Assembly (NCBI GenBank): GCA_949472775.1
Contig: CASWVG010000017.1
Coordinates: 1 to 45,864 of the forward strand
Direction: 5' to 3'
Source: an uncultured Lachnospiraceae bacterium
GTDB lineage: Bacteria; Bacillota; Clostridia; Lachnospirales; Lachnospiraceae
DNA length: 45,864 nt
Shown one piece after another: positions 31,501 to 37,266 of this stretch. The notes below the pieces were generated by a model. It worked only from the letters and a program-made list of their open reading frames with translations, was not told where the DNA came from and made no database searches. The position numbers and the translations under genes are program-made. Position 1 is the first letter of the stretch; the number at the start of each line of letters is the position of its first letter.

Positions 31501-31858
31501 TTTCGCCTGCAGTGTCATCCGGCCGATCCGCCGCGCCCGTATTATCTTCGTCCGTGAAGTCCCCCGTCCCGGGCTGGCCTGCTGTCTCTTCCCCGTCTTC
31601 CCCTAAACCCGGACTCGGCACATCACCCACATTCTCTTCCGAAGCACCCGGCTGATTTGTCCCGTCGGCACGATCACCTGTGTCGGTCTCCTCCCCTGGT
31701 ACCTGCGTCCCCGTCTCTACACCGGGCGCTGTCACTTCTGTCCTCACATCCGGCTCTGCTGCCAGTGCCGTCAGATCCATGCACGAAAAAAGCATTGTGC
31801 ACACCAATAGCATGCTCAATGCTCTTTTTCTCATACGTTTTCCGTTCATCGTCTTCAT
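25538..31858 (-). CDS. Giant secreted protein with RCC1 repeats and Ig-like repeats
   Basis: About 2106 residues from the ATG at 31858, which follows GAGGGAG; another ATG five codons upstream has a ribosome site too close. A signal peptide ends near ALA. A disordered stretch rich in Asp, Glu, Gly and Pro follows to about 165. The middle includes a beta-rich region with a Cys-containing segment (RHECERECISGNGYVCI). Eight RCC1 repeats (about 820-1220) are each marked by L-Y-x-W-G-x-N-x-x-G-x-L-G, and probably form a seven- to eight-bladed propeller. About eight Ig-like repeats follow (YTG...YTVTYxxN...GKGNYxGT...FKI). The C-terminus is KGFLWWWRK, with no LPxTG motif or membrane anchor. It is probably a surface or secreted binding protein; the ligand is unknown. 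Confidence 0.9.
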   Translation of the reverse strand: MKTMNGKRMRKRALSMLLVCTMLFSCMDLTALAAEPDVRTEVTAPGVETGTQVPGEETDTGDRADGTNQPGASEENVGDVPSPGLGEDGEETAGQPGTGDFTDEDNTGAADRPDDTAGETDEDSADDNAEKNEEEEPDKSDADEGDGSEIGRDEGEDSVSENSVSENTVVSEEQAGLSVQKNVSVEASGGLGSLLMDELQIAAQEEASAAAEEYGISEIVVEGTRATAFVHVAGDCTIVVSVFAEGSNKLAASGHASVRQGESSVDLEIETDSMPEFFVVKGYLVDTDSLRPLSKEYGSSMYTEAMQAFLKKTTDDFSGSQTVNLDEDKATNFVVVNDEVVLVREEKEAGENSANELVSCDESTNTYVFANVNEKITGLQKGDIFVYQYNESDILPIKVGDIQLENEINAIITAVNDELCVEDVFQYVRIDENRSTADAEEIDPSKCAKGVTYLGRGSAMRTVHAEGSADIQPDRFFWDLNWPENGEEESEEQPFGAKGDVTAEIGIGVSVKYYFDLQPINTHKESIWYVDIGLAGDAKLEGTIKLWGAGSIPFLKAPAEIKTNLLTVKYTPEIVWGVEFEGSLKSEFTISAGIKLGEGVEDTGPYFNAEWNVVELSAELNGYIGIQFNPKIEVLKILNAELEIGARVGLEVSYGAGISSTTQTETTRHECERECISGNGYVCIPFGGELKILKLKKVDLNEEFGLSGELLKIPFGNFYYSFKHHQFGWGECPYKEYKTTVVVRTLSNELVSGAEVNDEEITNKKGIAKIWLPGGEHIIYASYNGKSGSKRVIADSAKSVEVILGMYAGLGKDTVEQICLGIFDRSAAVTSDGSLYTWGSNALGSLGTDGTDDKSIPTKVLDHAKTVLYSSGNSGRISAAVTGRGELYTWGQNDHNALGNGTKDNLYIPGKILNNVKSVSLGYYNGAAVTKDGQLYMWGKNNEGQLGNGTIVSQSTPVKILADEAVKEVSLGTDMAFGYSAAVTTDGKLYMWGYNGNGELGNGEQGTVAAYWKREPVRILEDEKIKKICLSQRRGYSAAVTEDGQLYMWGSNSYGQIGNATTSNQTEPVKLLDGIKVKEIEIGSDERSAAIAENGSLYLWGRNDYGQLGTGDIDNRTVPFRLDQLGKVKTVRLGSNHTAAITEGGELYTWGRNNRGQLGDGSTKDSYKPVKILDDVVSVEVQGTYTAAVTVDGSLWMWGYNNNGQLGNGEESFTSVTRPIRVAFPADTETDTQSISEGYAAEGEALLSSDGETYIYDEEALASKEAAYVYVTMRTAAYPENAPALTADADNPAKQTADFAGLKPQEIYNVYVMKDRDAVQRFSNDNLLYLMQAVSGADGNLSVTYEMREACAQPDVFCVGISRTDLSGAEINVPDIVYDGEEHVAEAEVNCNGRTLIAGSDYEICGDVLVSEIGEYKVIIRGIGTYCGEKEVLFQVKDDDGGDDPDQPDQPGPVYGDVLPEDVPADGKIPEGLWIAGVAGTGYDYTGKVIKPEVRVYDHMTRLKEKTDYTIAYKNNTKAYETAFGESGFDEKKAPTITVTGKGNYIGKETQTFKILRLDIGAGQTADGAQTENSAFAVDNMTIAYRNAVQKPVPVLMWNDRKLKKKTEYTITYYDSTGEKKLDSVKEEGNYIVELAGQGNFTGTRRIDLTITGQLKLMSKMTVPKIPDKAYTGSAIEPAVTVRDGRTQLNVGEHYTVTYSRNTQVGTAYAIITGKAEAGYGGTKRVSFKITGTAISKAVVTGLSDKKFVYGGINHEPELALRIKIDGKEEALEKGTHYTVSWQKNRDAGTATVTFTGKGRYTGTLKKTFKIKPYNIAGDEKGRMQAMPENAVIPYAKGGAKQGAVVTFTRDDGTIQTLTEGKDYTLSYQNISALSDGSGGKQPMITVKGKGNFAGTYTQKLTYRITTQDIGRLTLTAVDKTYQNKKNNHAAKVTVTDLDGKPLQAGIDYEKTFVYTYKNKTTVKTGTAADSSTAVRAAGEIVDKNDVIPAGTVLQVKVTTRDGGNYTGTLTGEYRIAQAAISSAAVSVLKQTYTGREITPDQSQFTVKIKGKRVPDDQWEIVPGSYKNNVKKGTASVTIRGVDNYGGTRRVKFTIRAKGFLWWWRK

Positions 31859-31917
31859 TTTTCTCTCCCTCATACCCCTCTTTATCCTGTGTTGGTTCCT
31901 TAAAAGCAGACCATAAC

Positions 31918-31947
31918 AGTATACCCCCCCCCTTAAATTTTTGTCAA
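31918..31947 (-). promoter_or_regulatory. Promoter with poly-G spacer, giant protein gene
   Basis: On the minus strand: a perfect TTGACA (31942-31947), an 18-nt spacer and TATACT (31918-31923). The downstream half of the spacer is nine consecutive G (31924-31932). Predicted leader about 50 nt. A change in G number would change -35/-10 spacing. Confidence 0.75.
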
Positions 31948-31980
31948 CACTGGCTCGCCATCTTACCGTACAAAAGCAAA

Positions 31981-32019
31981 GAAGTTTCCCATAACATAAA
32001 ATTAGTTATGAAAAACTTC
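31981..32019 (-). terminator. Hairpin after the Uma2-family gene
   Basis: A two-part stem, GAAGTTT/AAACTTC plus CATAAC/GTTATG, with a 9-nt loop. On the minus strand it is followed by a T-rich run (TTTGCTTTTG). It lies about 80 nt beyond the stop, so it is a plausible but not certain terminator. Confidence 0.5.
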
Positions 32020-32098
32020 CGTCATCGTTTTGCCTCTGCAATATTTATATATATCTTTATTTAAATGATGATTATTCTTTCAAAAAGATACTCCCACA

Positions 32099-32752
32099 TT
32101 AAATGTCCATCTCCGAAAGATTCAGATACAGCTCCTCGAAAATTCCCGCCTTAATCTGATCTGTGAAATGATAGACCGCCGCCCCTTTTCCATGTGCGAA
32201 ATCATACACCGTAACCGTCTCTTTCTCTGCGTCCACAATCCAGTATTCCCGCACGCCCGCTTCACGATAGAGCTTCGCTTTGTACGCATAGTCCATCTTT
32301 GCGCTGGAGGGTGACACGATCTCAATCACCCAGTCCGGCGCGCCGTGGCAGCCTTTTTCATCCAGTTTGTCCCGGTCACAGGTCACAGATATGTCCGGCT
32401 CCACATAGTTATGCCTGTCATTCTTAATATAAACCGCGAACGGCGCGGGGTATACTTCACAGCTCCCCCTCTGTCTCCTGATATAAAATTCAATTTCAAA
32501 TGCCAGCTTCATCAGGATTTTCTGATGCGTTCTCATGGGTGCATCCATCCGGAACAGCTCACCGTCAATCAGCTCCGCCCGTTCTCCTTCCGGCAGCGCC
32601 TCGATGTCCGCGATTGTATATCCTTTTCCGCCTCTGATCATCGTAAATCCTTCCTCCGGCCTCAATGTTGTTACAAGCTCCGCCTTTCCCAAATCCTTTA
32701 CGGGTTTCCGTTCCGCAAATATTTCCTGTGCTGCCGGTTTTCTGACTTCCAT
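32099..32752 (-). CDS. Uma2-family (DUF820) putative endonuclease
   Basis: 217 residues from the ATG at 32752; AGGAGG lies 7-8 nt before it, whereas an ATG two codons upstream is too close. The Uma2 fold is a PD-(D/E)xK-type nuclease. The visible signature is YVEPDISVTCDRD, then PDWVIEIVSPSSAKMDYAYKAKLYREAGVREYWIVDAEKETVTVY in consecutive segments, with the Asp, Glu-x-x and following Lys of the active site. An N-terminal extension of about 45 residues precedes the core. Such proteins are widespread in Cyanobacteria and some Firmicutes, with no agreed function. It is monocistronic, with no methyltransferase beside it. Confidence 0.88.
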   Translation of the reverse strand: MEVRKPAAQEIFAERKPVKDLGKAELVTTLRPEEGFTMIRGGKGYTIADIEALPEGERAELIDGELFRMDAPMRTHQKILMKLAFEIEFYIRRQRGSCEVYPAPFAVYIKNDRHNYVEPDISVTCDRDKLDEKGCHGAPDWVIEIVSPSSAKMDYAYKAKLYREAGVREYWIVDAEKETVTVYDFAHGKGAAVYHFTDQIKAGIFEELYLNLSEMDI

Positions 32753-33121
32753 AGTCATTCCTCCTGTTGTGCAGGAGCATTCCGACTATGCAGGTCATGG
32801 CATCATTGTACGCCTTTCCAAATCTATGCTTATCCGAAATCTCCCGCCTTTAAATTGTGATGGTTGATTTAAAAGCATAGAAATTCTGAAACGCAGATTG
32901 GAAAACCGAACGTATATGCCGGTTTTATATGACTTCGGCGCGGCTGTGGCAGTCACGCTGAATATTTGTTATCAAGAAAATGTATATGCTTTTCGCCTAT
33001 TATAGGGTGCAGAAGTTCGAAATGTCAAGAACGGAAAACCGTTCAGCCCACATTATTGCATTTTTCACAAAATTTTCATGCTTTTTTTGGCATTTGTATG
33101 AGAAAAAGAACAAAGGTCGTC
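32753..33121. other. Noncoding gap upstream of the pyruvate formate-lyase locus
   Basis: I see no gene here. It contains two modest inverted repeats: AAAACCG/CGGTTTT at 32902-32926 and GAACGG-4 nt-CCGTTC at 33029-33044. The right part (33050-33110) is AT-rich and lies directly upstream of the pfl promoter, so it is a reasonable place for regulator binding or an UP-like element. Confidence 0.4.
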
Positions 33122-33151
33122 TTGACTGTCGTTCGACACATGGCATATAAT
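33122..33151 (+). promoter_or_regulatory. Promoter of the pyruvate formate-lyase locus with palindromic spacer
   Basis: TTGACT (33122-33127), an 18-nt spacer, then a perfect TATAAT (33146-33151). The spacer includes the palindrome TGTCG-TT-CGACA (33127-33138), a candidate operator. The predicted leader is about 100 nt. Confidence 0.7.
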
Positions 33152-33256
33152 ATTCTTACCGATTCAGAGTGATGCGCCGCAGTTGTGCATGATTCCGAAT
33201 GTAATCAATTTCACAGTTACTTTTTAAAAAATTTAAAATAGGAGGTTGGTACAAAA

Positions 33257-35296
33257 ATGAGACCAGAATGGAAAGATTTTGTAGGCGGCAAGTGGGACAA
33301 AGAAGTGAATGTCCGCGACTTTATCCAGAGAAACTATCACCCTTATGACGGTGACGAGGCATTCCTGGCAGAGCCTACACAGAACACAAAGGACCTTTGG
33401 GCACAGGTGCTTGATCTGCAGAAACAGGAGCGTGAGGCAGGCGGCGTACTTGATATGGATACCAAGGTTGTATCCACCATTACTTCCCACGGCCCTGGCT
33501 ATCTCGACAAGAGCAAAGAGACCATCGTAGGTTTCCAGACAGATAAGCCTTTCAAGCGTTCCTTACAGCCTTACGGCGGTATCAGAATGGCAGAGAAAGC
33601 TTGCACAGATAACGGCTACGAAGTAGATCCCGAGATCAGCGAGTTCTTCTCCACACACAGAAAGACACACAACGCAGGCTGTTTCGATGCTTACAATGCA
33701 GAGATGAGAGCTTGCCGTTCTTCCCACATCATCACAGGTCTTCCGGATGCATATGGCCGCGGCCGTATCATCGGCGACTACAGACGTGTGGCTCTGTACG
33801 GTATTGACAGACTGATTGAAGACAAGCAGGCGCAGAAGGATTCCACCGGCCGCGTTATGACCGACGATGTGATCCGTCTCCGCGAAGAGCTTTCCGAGCA
33901 GATGGTTGCTCTGAAGCTGATGAAGGAAATGGCTGCTTCTTACGGCTGTGATATTTCCAAGCCCGCTTCTAACGTACAGGAAGCGATCCAGGCTACTTAC
34001 TTTGGCTACCTTTGCTCCGTAAAAGAGCAGAACGGTGCTGCAATGTCCCTCGGACGTACATCTACTTTCCTTGATGTATACGCTGAGAGAGACCTTGCTA
34101 ACGGCACATTCACAGAGCAGCAGATCCAGGAGTTCGTTGACCACTTCATTATGAAGCTGCGTCTGATCAAGTTTGCACGTACACCCGAATACAACCAGAT
34201 TTTCGCAGGCGATCCGGTATGGGTAACCGAGTCCCTCGGCGGTGTTGGCGTTGACGGTCGTCACATGGTTACAAAGATGAGCTTCCGTTATCTGCACACC
34301 TTGACCAACCTTGGTCCTTCACCCGAGCCGAACCTGACAGTTCTCTGGTCCACCAGACTTCCCGAGAACTGGAAGAAGTACTGTGCTAAGATGTCCATCC
34401 AGACCTCTTCCATCCAGTACGAGAACGACGATCTGATGAGAGTAACACACGGCGACGATTACGGTATCGCATGCTGCGTATCTTCCATGGTTATCGGTAA
34501 GGAAATGCAGTTCTTCGGCGCACGTGCTAACCTTGCTAAGTGTCTGCTGTACGCATTAAACGGCGGTGTTGACGAAGTTACCAAGAAACAGGTTGGTCCT
34601 AAATACCGCGCTGTTACAGGCGATGTGCTCGAATTCGATGATGTTCTGGATAAGTTCCTTGACATGATGGAGTGGCAGGCAGACGTGTATGTAAATACAC
34701 TCAACATCATCCACTACATGCATGACAAGTACTGCTATGAGAGAGCAGAGATGGCTCTTCATGACAGAGATGTTAAGCGTTACTTCGCAACCGGTGTTGC
34801 AGGTCTGTCCATCGTGGCTGACTCCTTATCTGCTATCAAGTATGCTAAGGTTGAGCCCATCAGAGACGAAGACGGCATCATCGTTGACTTCAAGACAACC
34901 GGCGAGTTCCCGAAATATGGTAACGACGACGACCGTGTAGATGAGATCGCTCAGGAGATCGTTCACAAGTTTATGACCGCGATCAGAAGACATCACACCT
35001 ACAGAAACGGTGTTCCTACAACCTCTATCCTTACCATTACTTCCAACGTAACCTACGGTAAGGCTACTGGTAACACACCTGACGGACGTAAGAAAGGCCA
35101 GCCTTTCGCACCCGGTGCTAACCCGATGCACGGCCGTGATACCCACGGTGCAGTTGCTTCCTTATCTTCTGTATCCAAGCTTCCGTTCAACGATGCACAG
35201 GATGGTATCTCCAATACCTTCACCATCATCCCGGGCGCACTTGGCAAAGAGGATCAGGTATTCGCTGGCGATATCGAGGTAGATCTCAGCAAATAA
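33257..35296 (+). CDS. Pyruvate formate-lyase catalytic protein lacking the glycyl-radical domain
   Basis: 679 residues. It matches PflB closely: the start [17 protein letters not shown], adjacent catalytic Cys406-Cys407 in YGIACCVSS (E. coli Cys418-419), and the late segment [22 protein letters not shown]. The family is normally about 740-760 residues and ends with the glycine loop RVSGYAV. Here the chain stops just after the segment [15 protein letters not shown], and no radical glycine is present. That domain is encoded separately at 35754-35993. The reaction is pyruvate + CoA to acetyl-CoA + formate in anaerobic fermentation. AGGAGG lies 11 nt before the ATG. Codon use looks like a highly expressed gene. 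A sequencing frameshift is unlikely because about 460 nt with its own ORF and ribosome sites separate the parts. Confidence 0.93.
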   Translation: MRPEWKDFVGGKWDKEVNVRDFIQRNYHPYDGDEAFLAEPTQNTKDLWAQVLDLQKQEREAGGVLDMDTKVVSTITSHGPGYLDKSKETIVGFQTDKPFKRSLQPYGGIRMAEKACTDNGYEVDPEISEFFSTHRKTHNAGCFDAYNAEMRACRSSHIITGLPDAYGRGRIIGDYRRVALYGIDRLIEDKQAQKDSTGRVMTDDVIRLREELSEQMVALKLMKEMAASYGCDISKPASNVQEAIQATYFGYLCSVKEQNGAAMSLGRTSTFLDVYAERDLANGTFTEQQIQEFVDHFIMKLRLIKFARTPEYNQIFAGDPVWVTESLGGVGVDGRHMVTKMSFRYLHTLTNLGPSPEPNLTVLWSTRLPENWKKYCAKMSIQTSSIQYENDDLMRVTHGDDYGIACCVSSMVIGKEMQFFGARANLAKCLLYALNGGVDEVTKKQVGPKYRAVTGDVLEFDDVLDKFLDMMEWQADVYVNTLNIIHYMHDKYCYERAEMALHDRDVKRYFATGVAGLSIVADSLSAIKYAKVEPIRDEDGIIVDFKTTGEFPKYGNDDDRVDEIAQEIVHKFMTAIRRHHTYRNGVPTTSILTITSNVTYGKATGNTPDGRKKGQPFAPGANPMHGRDTHGAVASLSSVSKLPFNDAQDGISNTFTIIPGALGKEDQVFAGDIEVDLSK

Positions 35297-35348
35297 TCGT
35301 GGCAAATTCCTGTGGAATCAGCCACACGAGCACTGCTCCGCAGGCTCG
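35297..35348 (+). repeat. Tandem hairpins after the pyruvate formate-lyase stop
   Basis: Hairpin one (35297-35329): GTGGC/GCCAC plus inner ATTCC-TGT-GGAAT. Hairpin two (35327-35348): CGAGC-a-CTGC-TCC-GCAG-GCTCG. They begin directly at the stop codon and end before the next ribosome site. No T-tract follows, so they more likely mark an mRNA processing or stability boundary than a terminator. Confidence 0.6.
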
Positions 35349-35379
35349 GTATAGTATGAAATAAAAGGAGTTGTTGATT

Positions 35380-35592
35380 ATGGATGATAAGCAAATGATA
35401 GATGATTTTATCAAGATGATGGATTCCGGGATGGCGAATGGCGTCGGGCATGTGAATGTAGACGTCGACGCTTCGGCAGACAACTCTAAAAACGTGCAGA
35501 CTATGGGGTGCACGGATTGCTCCCGCACCCCGCTGGCCTGCAGTGTTCCCACCCTCCACGATGGATTGGACGGGTTGGAGGATTATAAATAG
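35380..35592 (+). CDS. Small Cys-containing ORF between the two pyruvate formate-lyase parts
   Basis: 70 residues from the ATG at 35380; AAGGAG lies 9 nt upstream. An in-frame TTG three codons earlier directly abuts that site and is rejected. The N-terminal half, IKMMDSGMANGVGHVNVDVD, lines up with the start of the separate glycyl-radical protein ([20 protein letters not shown]): same MD/LD start, Gly-rich turn and H-x-N-V-x-V strand. After that it diverges into a Cys-bearing tail (MGCTDCSRTPLACS) and has no RVSGYAV loop. I do not recognise a described family. It could be a partner or assembly factor of the split enzyme, or a decayed copy of the radical domain. Confidence 0.7.
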   Translation: MDDKQMIDDFIKMMDSGMANGVGHVNVDVDASADNSKNVQTMGCTDCSRTPLACSVPTLHDGLDGLEDYK

Positions 35593-35655
35593 CATTGAGC
35601 CATGCTGATTTATGGCAGGACAGACAGCAGATGGATGTACTGACAGAAATCTATA

Positions 35656-35706
35656 GGGCGAAAGCCCGTAAATGAGCAAGCGGAAGTTGCGAAGGAACGA
35701 GCTTGC
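35656..35706 (+). repeat. Hairpins upstream of the glycyl-radical domain gene
   Basis: GGGC-GAAA-GCCC (35656-35667, a GNRA-type tetraloop) is followed by GCAAGC/GCTTGC (35676-35681 with 35701-35706) enclosing a purine-rich loop. They lie 48-98 nt before the start of the 79-residue gene and could modulate its separate translation. Confidence 0.55.
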
Positions 35707-35753
35707 AATGTGCATGACGCAATACAAAATATGTAAAATAGGAGGATAATACA

Positions 35754-35993
35754 ATGGCAGCAAATGCTCAGGTAGATAACTTAGTAAACTTATTAGATGG
35801 CTATGCAACAAAGGGCGGCCATCACCTTAACGTAAACGTGCTCAACAGAGATATGTTACTGGATGCACAGAAGCATCCCGAGAACTATCCTCAGCTGACC
35901 ATCCGCGTATCCGGCTACGCAGTTAACTTCATCAAGCTGACACCGGAACAGCAGGCTGACGTTATCTCCCGTACTTTCCACGAGAGTATCTAA
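35754..35993 (+). CDS. Separate glycyl-radical domain of pyruvate formate-lyase (GrcA-like)
   Basis: 79 residues. This is the PFL C-terminus as its own protein: [22 protein letters not shown], then [15 protein letters not shown] with the radical glycine at position 54, and the family end [11 protein letters not shown]. It matches about the last 75 residues of full-length PFL and is shorter than E. coli GrcA/YfiD (127 residues). GrcA replaces the oxygen-damaged end of an intact PFL. Here the partner lacks the domain altogether, so it should be an obligate subunit. AGGAGG lies 8 nt before the ATG. The activase gene (36359-37126) would install the radical on Gly54. Confidence 0.93.
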   Translation: MAANAQVDNLVNLLDGYATKGGHHLNVNVLNRDMLLDAQKHPENYPQLTIRVSGYAVNFIKLTPEQQADVISRTFHESI

Positions 35994-36017
35994 TCACGTC
36001 AAAACCAAAGAGTGCAG

Positions 36018-36051
36018 GAAGCCTTGCGATACGTCGCAGGGCTTCTTTTTT
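36018..36051 (+). terminator. Terminator after the glycyl-radical domain gene
   Basis: A 12-bp stem (GAAGCCTTGCGA pairing with TCGCAGGGCTTC, one G-T pair) with a TACG loop, followed by six T. A classic intrinsic terminator 25 nt after the stop. It separates the split enzyme genes from the activase gene. Confidence 0.92.
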
Positions 36052-36143
36052 CTAGATTTTATCTGGATTATATGCTATGATATAGGTAATCTGAGATATT
36101 CGTAATGAAACAGGATAACCTGCAGGCAAATTGCGGATAATAA

Positions 36144-36353
36144 AGCAGAAAGGTTAGTGATTGTATACCTGGCGCAGCAGATATTATCAGGGATTCCATT
36201 AACGAATTTTCCAGAGTGCAACAATGGATGCTGGTTGTCGGTGACAAAGACTCTGCAATCTATCAATTGATATACGACAGATATGCAGAATTAAAAACGG
36301 CATTGGCATCTTTGGGCGTAAATCTCATAAAAATTGACAAAATAGAGGGGTAA
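36144..36353 (+). pseudogene. Start-less open frame before pflA, possible gene remnant
   Basis: An open frame of about 69 codons ends at TAA 36351-36353, five bases before the pflA ATG. The C-terminal part reads like real protein (VGDKDSAIYQLIYDRYAEL, then KTALASLGVNLIKIDKIEG). No ATG lies near the 5' end; the best internal start is a GTG at 36216. It may be the 3' remnant of a lost gene or a short gene starting at that GTG. Not recognised. The rest of the 35994-36358 gap holds only the terminator at 36018-36051 and AT-rich sequence without a clear promoter. Confidence 0.4.
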
Positions 36354-36358
36354 AAATC

Positions 36359-37126
36359 ATGCAGGGAAGAATCCATTCCTTAGAAAGCTTTGGTACGGTA
36401 GACGGACCCGGAACCCGCTTTGTGGTATTTGTACAGGGGTGCCCGATGCGGTGCGCTTACTGCCACAATCCCGACACCTGGGAGATGAACGGCGGCACGC
36501 TTATGGAGCCGGAATATATTTTTGAACAGTATAAGAGAAACGAAGCATTTTATCACGGCGGCGGCATTACTGTCACCGGTGGTGAACCGCTGATGCAGGT
36601 GGATTTTCTAATCGACCTTTTTACCATTGCAAAGAAAAATAATGTGCACACCTGTATCGACTCCTCCGGTATTGCCTACAAAAAAAACGCCAATCTCGAT
36701 TGGCTTGCGAAGTTAGACAGACTAATGGAGTTGACTGATCTGGTCATGTTAGATATCAAACACATTGATCCGGAAAAGCACAAGGAGCTTACCTCCCAGC
36801 CCAACGAGGGGATTCTGGCATTCGCGGAGTATCTGAATGAAAAGCATGTGGACATGTGGATCCGCCACGTCATTGTTCCGGGCATTACAGACGATGACAA
36901 GTATCTGTATGATCTTGGCTACTTTATTGGCGCTTTCACGAATCTGAAAGCACTGGACGCCCTTCCCTACCACACCATGGGCGAAAACAAATACGAGAAG
37001 CTTGGCATGGAATACAAGCTCAAAGGCGTTCCTGCCATGGACAAAGATAAGCTGATTGAGAAGAAGAAAGTCATTCTGGACGGTATCCGCAAGCGACGGG
37101 AGGAACTCGGCATACATGTGTCGTAG
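36359..37126 (+). CDS. pflA: Pyruvate formate-lyase activating enzyme
   Basis: 255 residues, a radical SAM enzyme. The cluster motif CPMRCAYCHNPDTW (C-x3-C-x2-C) lies at about 29-42, and the SAM-binding GGITVTGGEPLMQ at about 79-91. The downstream segments LVMLDIKH and the RHVIVPGITDD loop fit PflA. It abstracts a hydrogen from the glycine of the radical domain to make the active glycyl radical. It has a GAGGGG ribosome site. It is not cotranscribed with the split enzyme unless the terminator is read through. With a split target it must recognise the 79-residue protein alone or the assembled complex. Confidence 0.95.
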   Translation: MQGRIHSLESFGTVDGPGTRFVVFVQGCPMRCAYCHNPDTWEMNGGTLMEPEYIFEQYKRNEAFYHGGGITVTGGEPLMQVDFLIDLFTIAKKNNVHTCIDSSGIAYKKNANLDWLAKLDRLMELTDLVMLDIKHIDPEKHKELTSQPNEGILAFAEYLNEKHVDMWIRHVIVPGITDDDKYLYDLGYFIGAFTNLKALDALPYHTMGENKYEKLGMEYKLKGVPAMDKDKLIEKKKVILDGIRKRREELGIHVS

Positions 37127-37174
37127 ACCTTGCACTTTATTCGGAAAATGCTTACTTTTACTTTCCAATCATTC

Positions 37175-37214
37175 AAAGAGGGACAGAATCAAACCGATTT
37201 CGTCCCTCTTTTTC
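37175..37214. terminator. Terminator between pflA and the hybrid kinase gene
   Basis: A 10-bp stem AAAGAGGGAC/GTCCCTCTTT followed by TT and preceded by A-rich sequence on the plus strand. Its position between convergent genes suggests use from both sides. Confidence 0.85.
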
Positions 37215-37266
37215 GTATCTATGTTCTTTTACTTATTCCGCTCTGTGAAACGCCGTCCATCTTCAC

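Noticed and set aside
33011-33050. GTTCGAAAT reminiscent of a tRNA T-arm
   Set aside because: No acceptor stem, D-arm or anticodon arm can be drawn around it.
35297-35348. Terminator directly after the pyruvate formate-lyase catalytic gene
   Set aside because: The hairpins are stable but have no T-tract, and a proper terminator follows the radical-domain gene instead.
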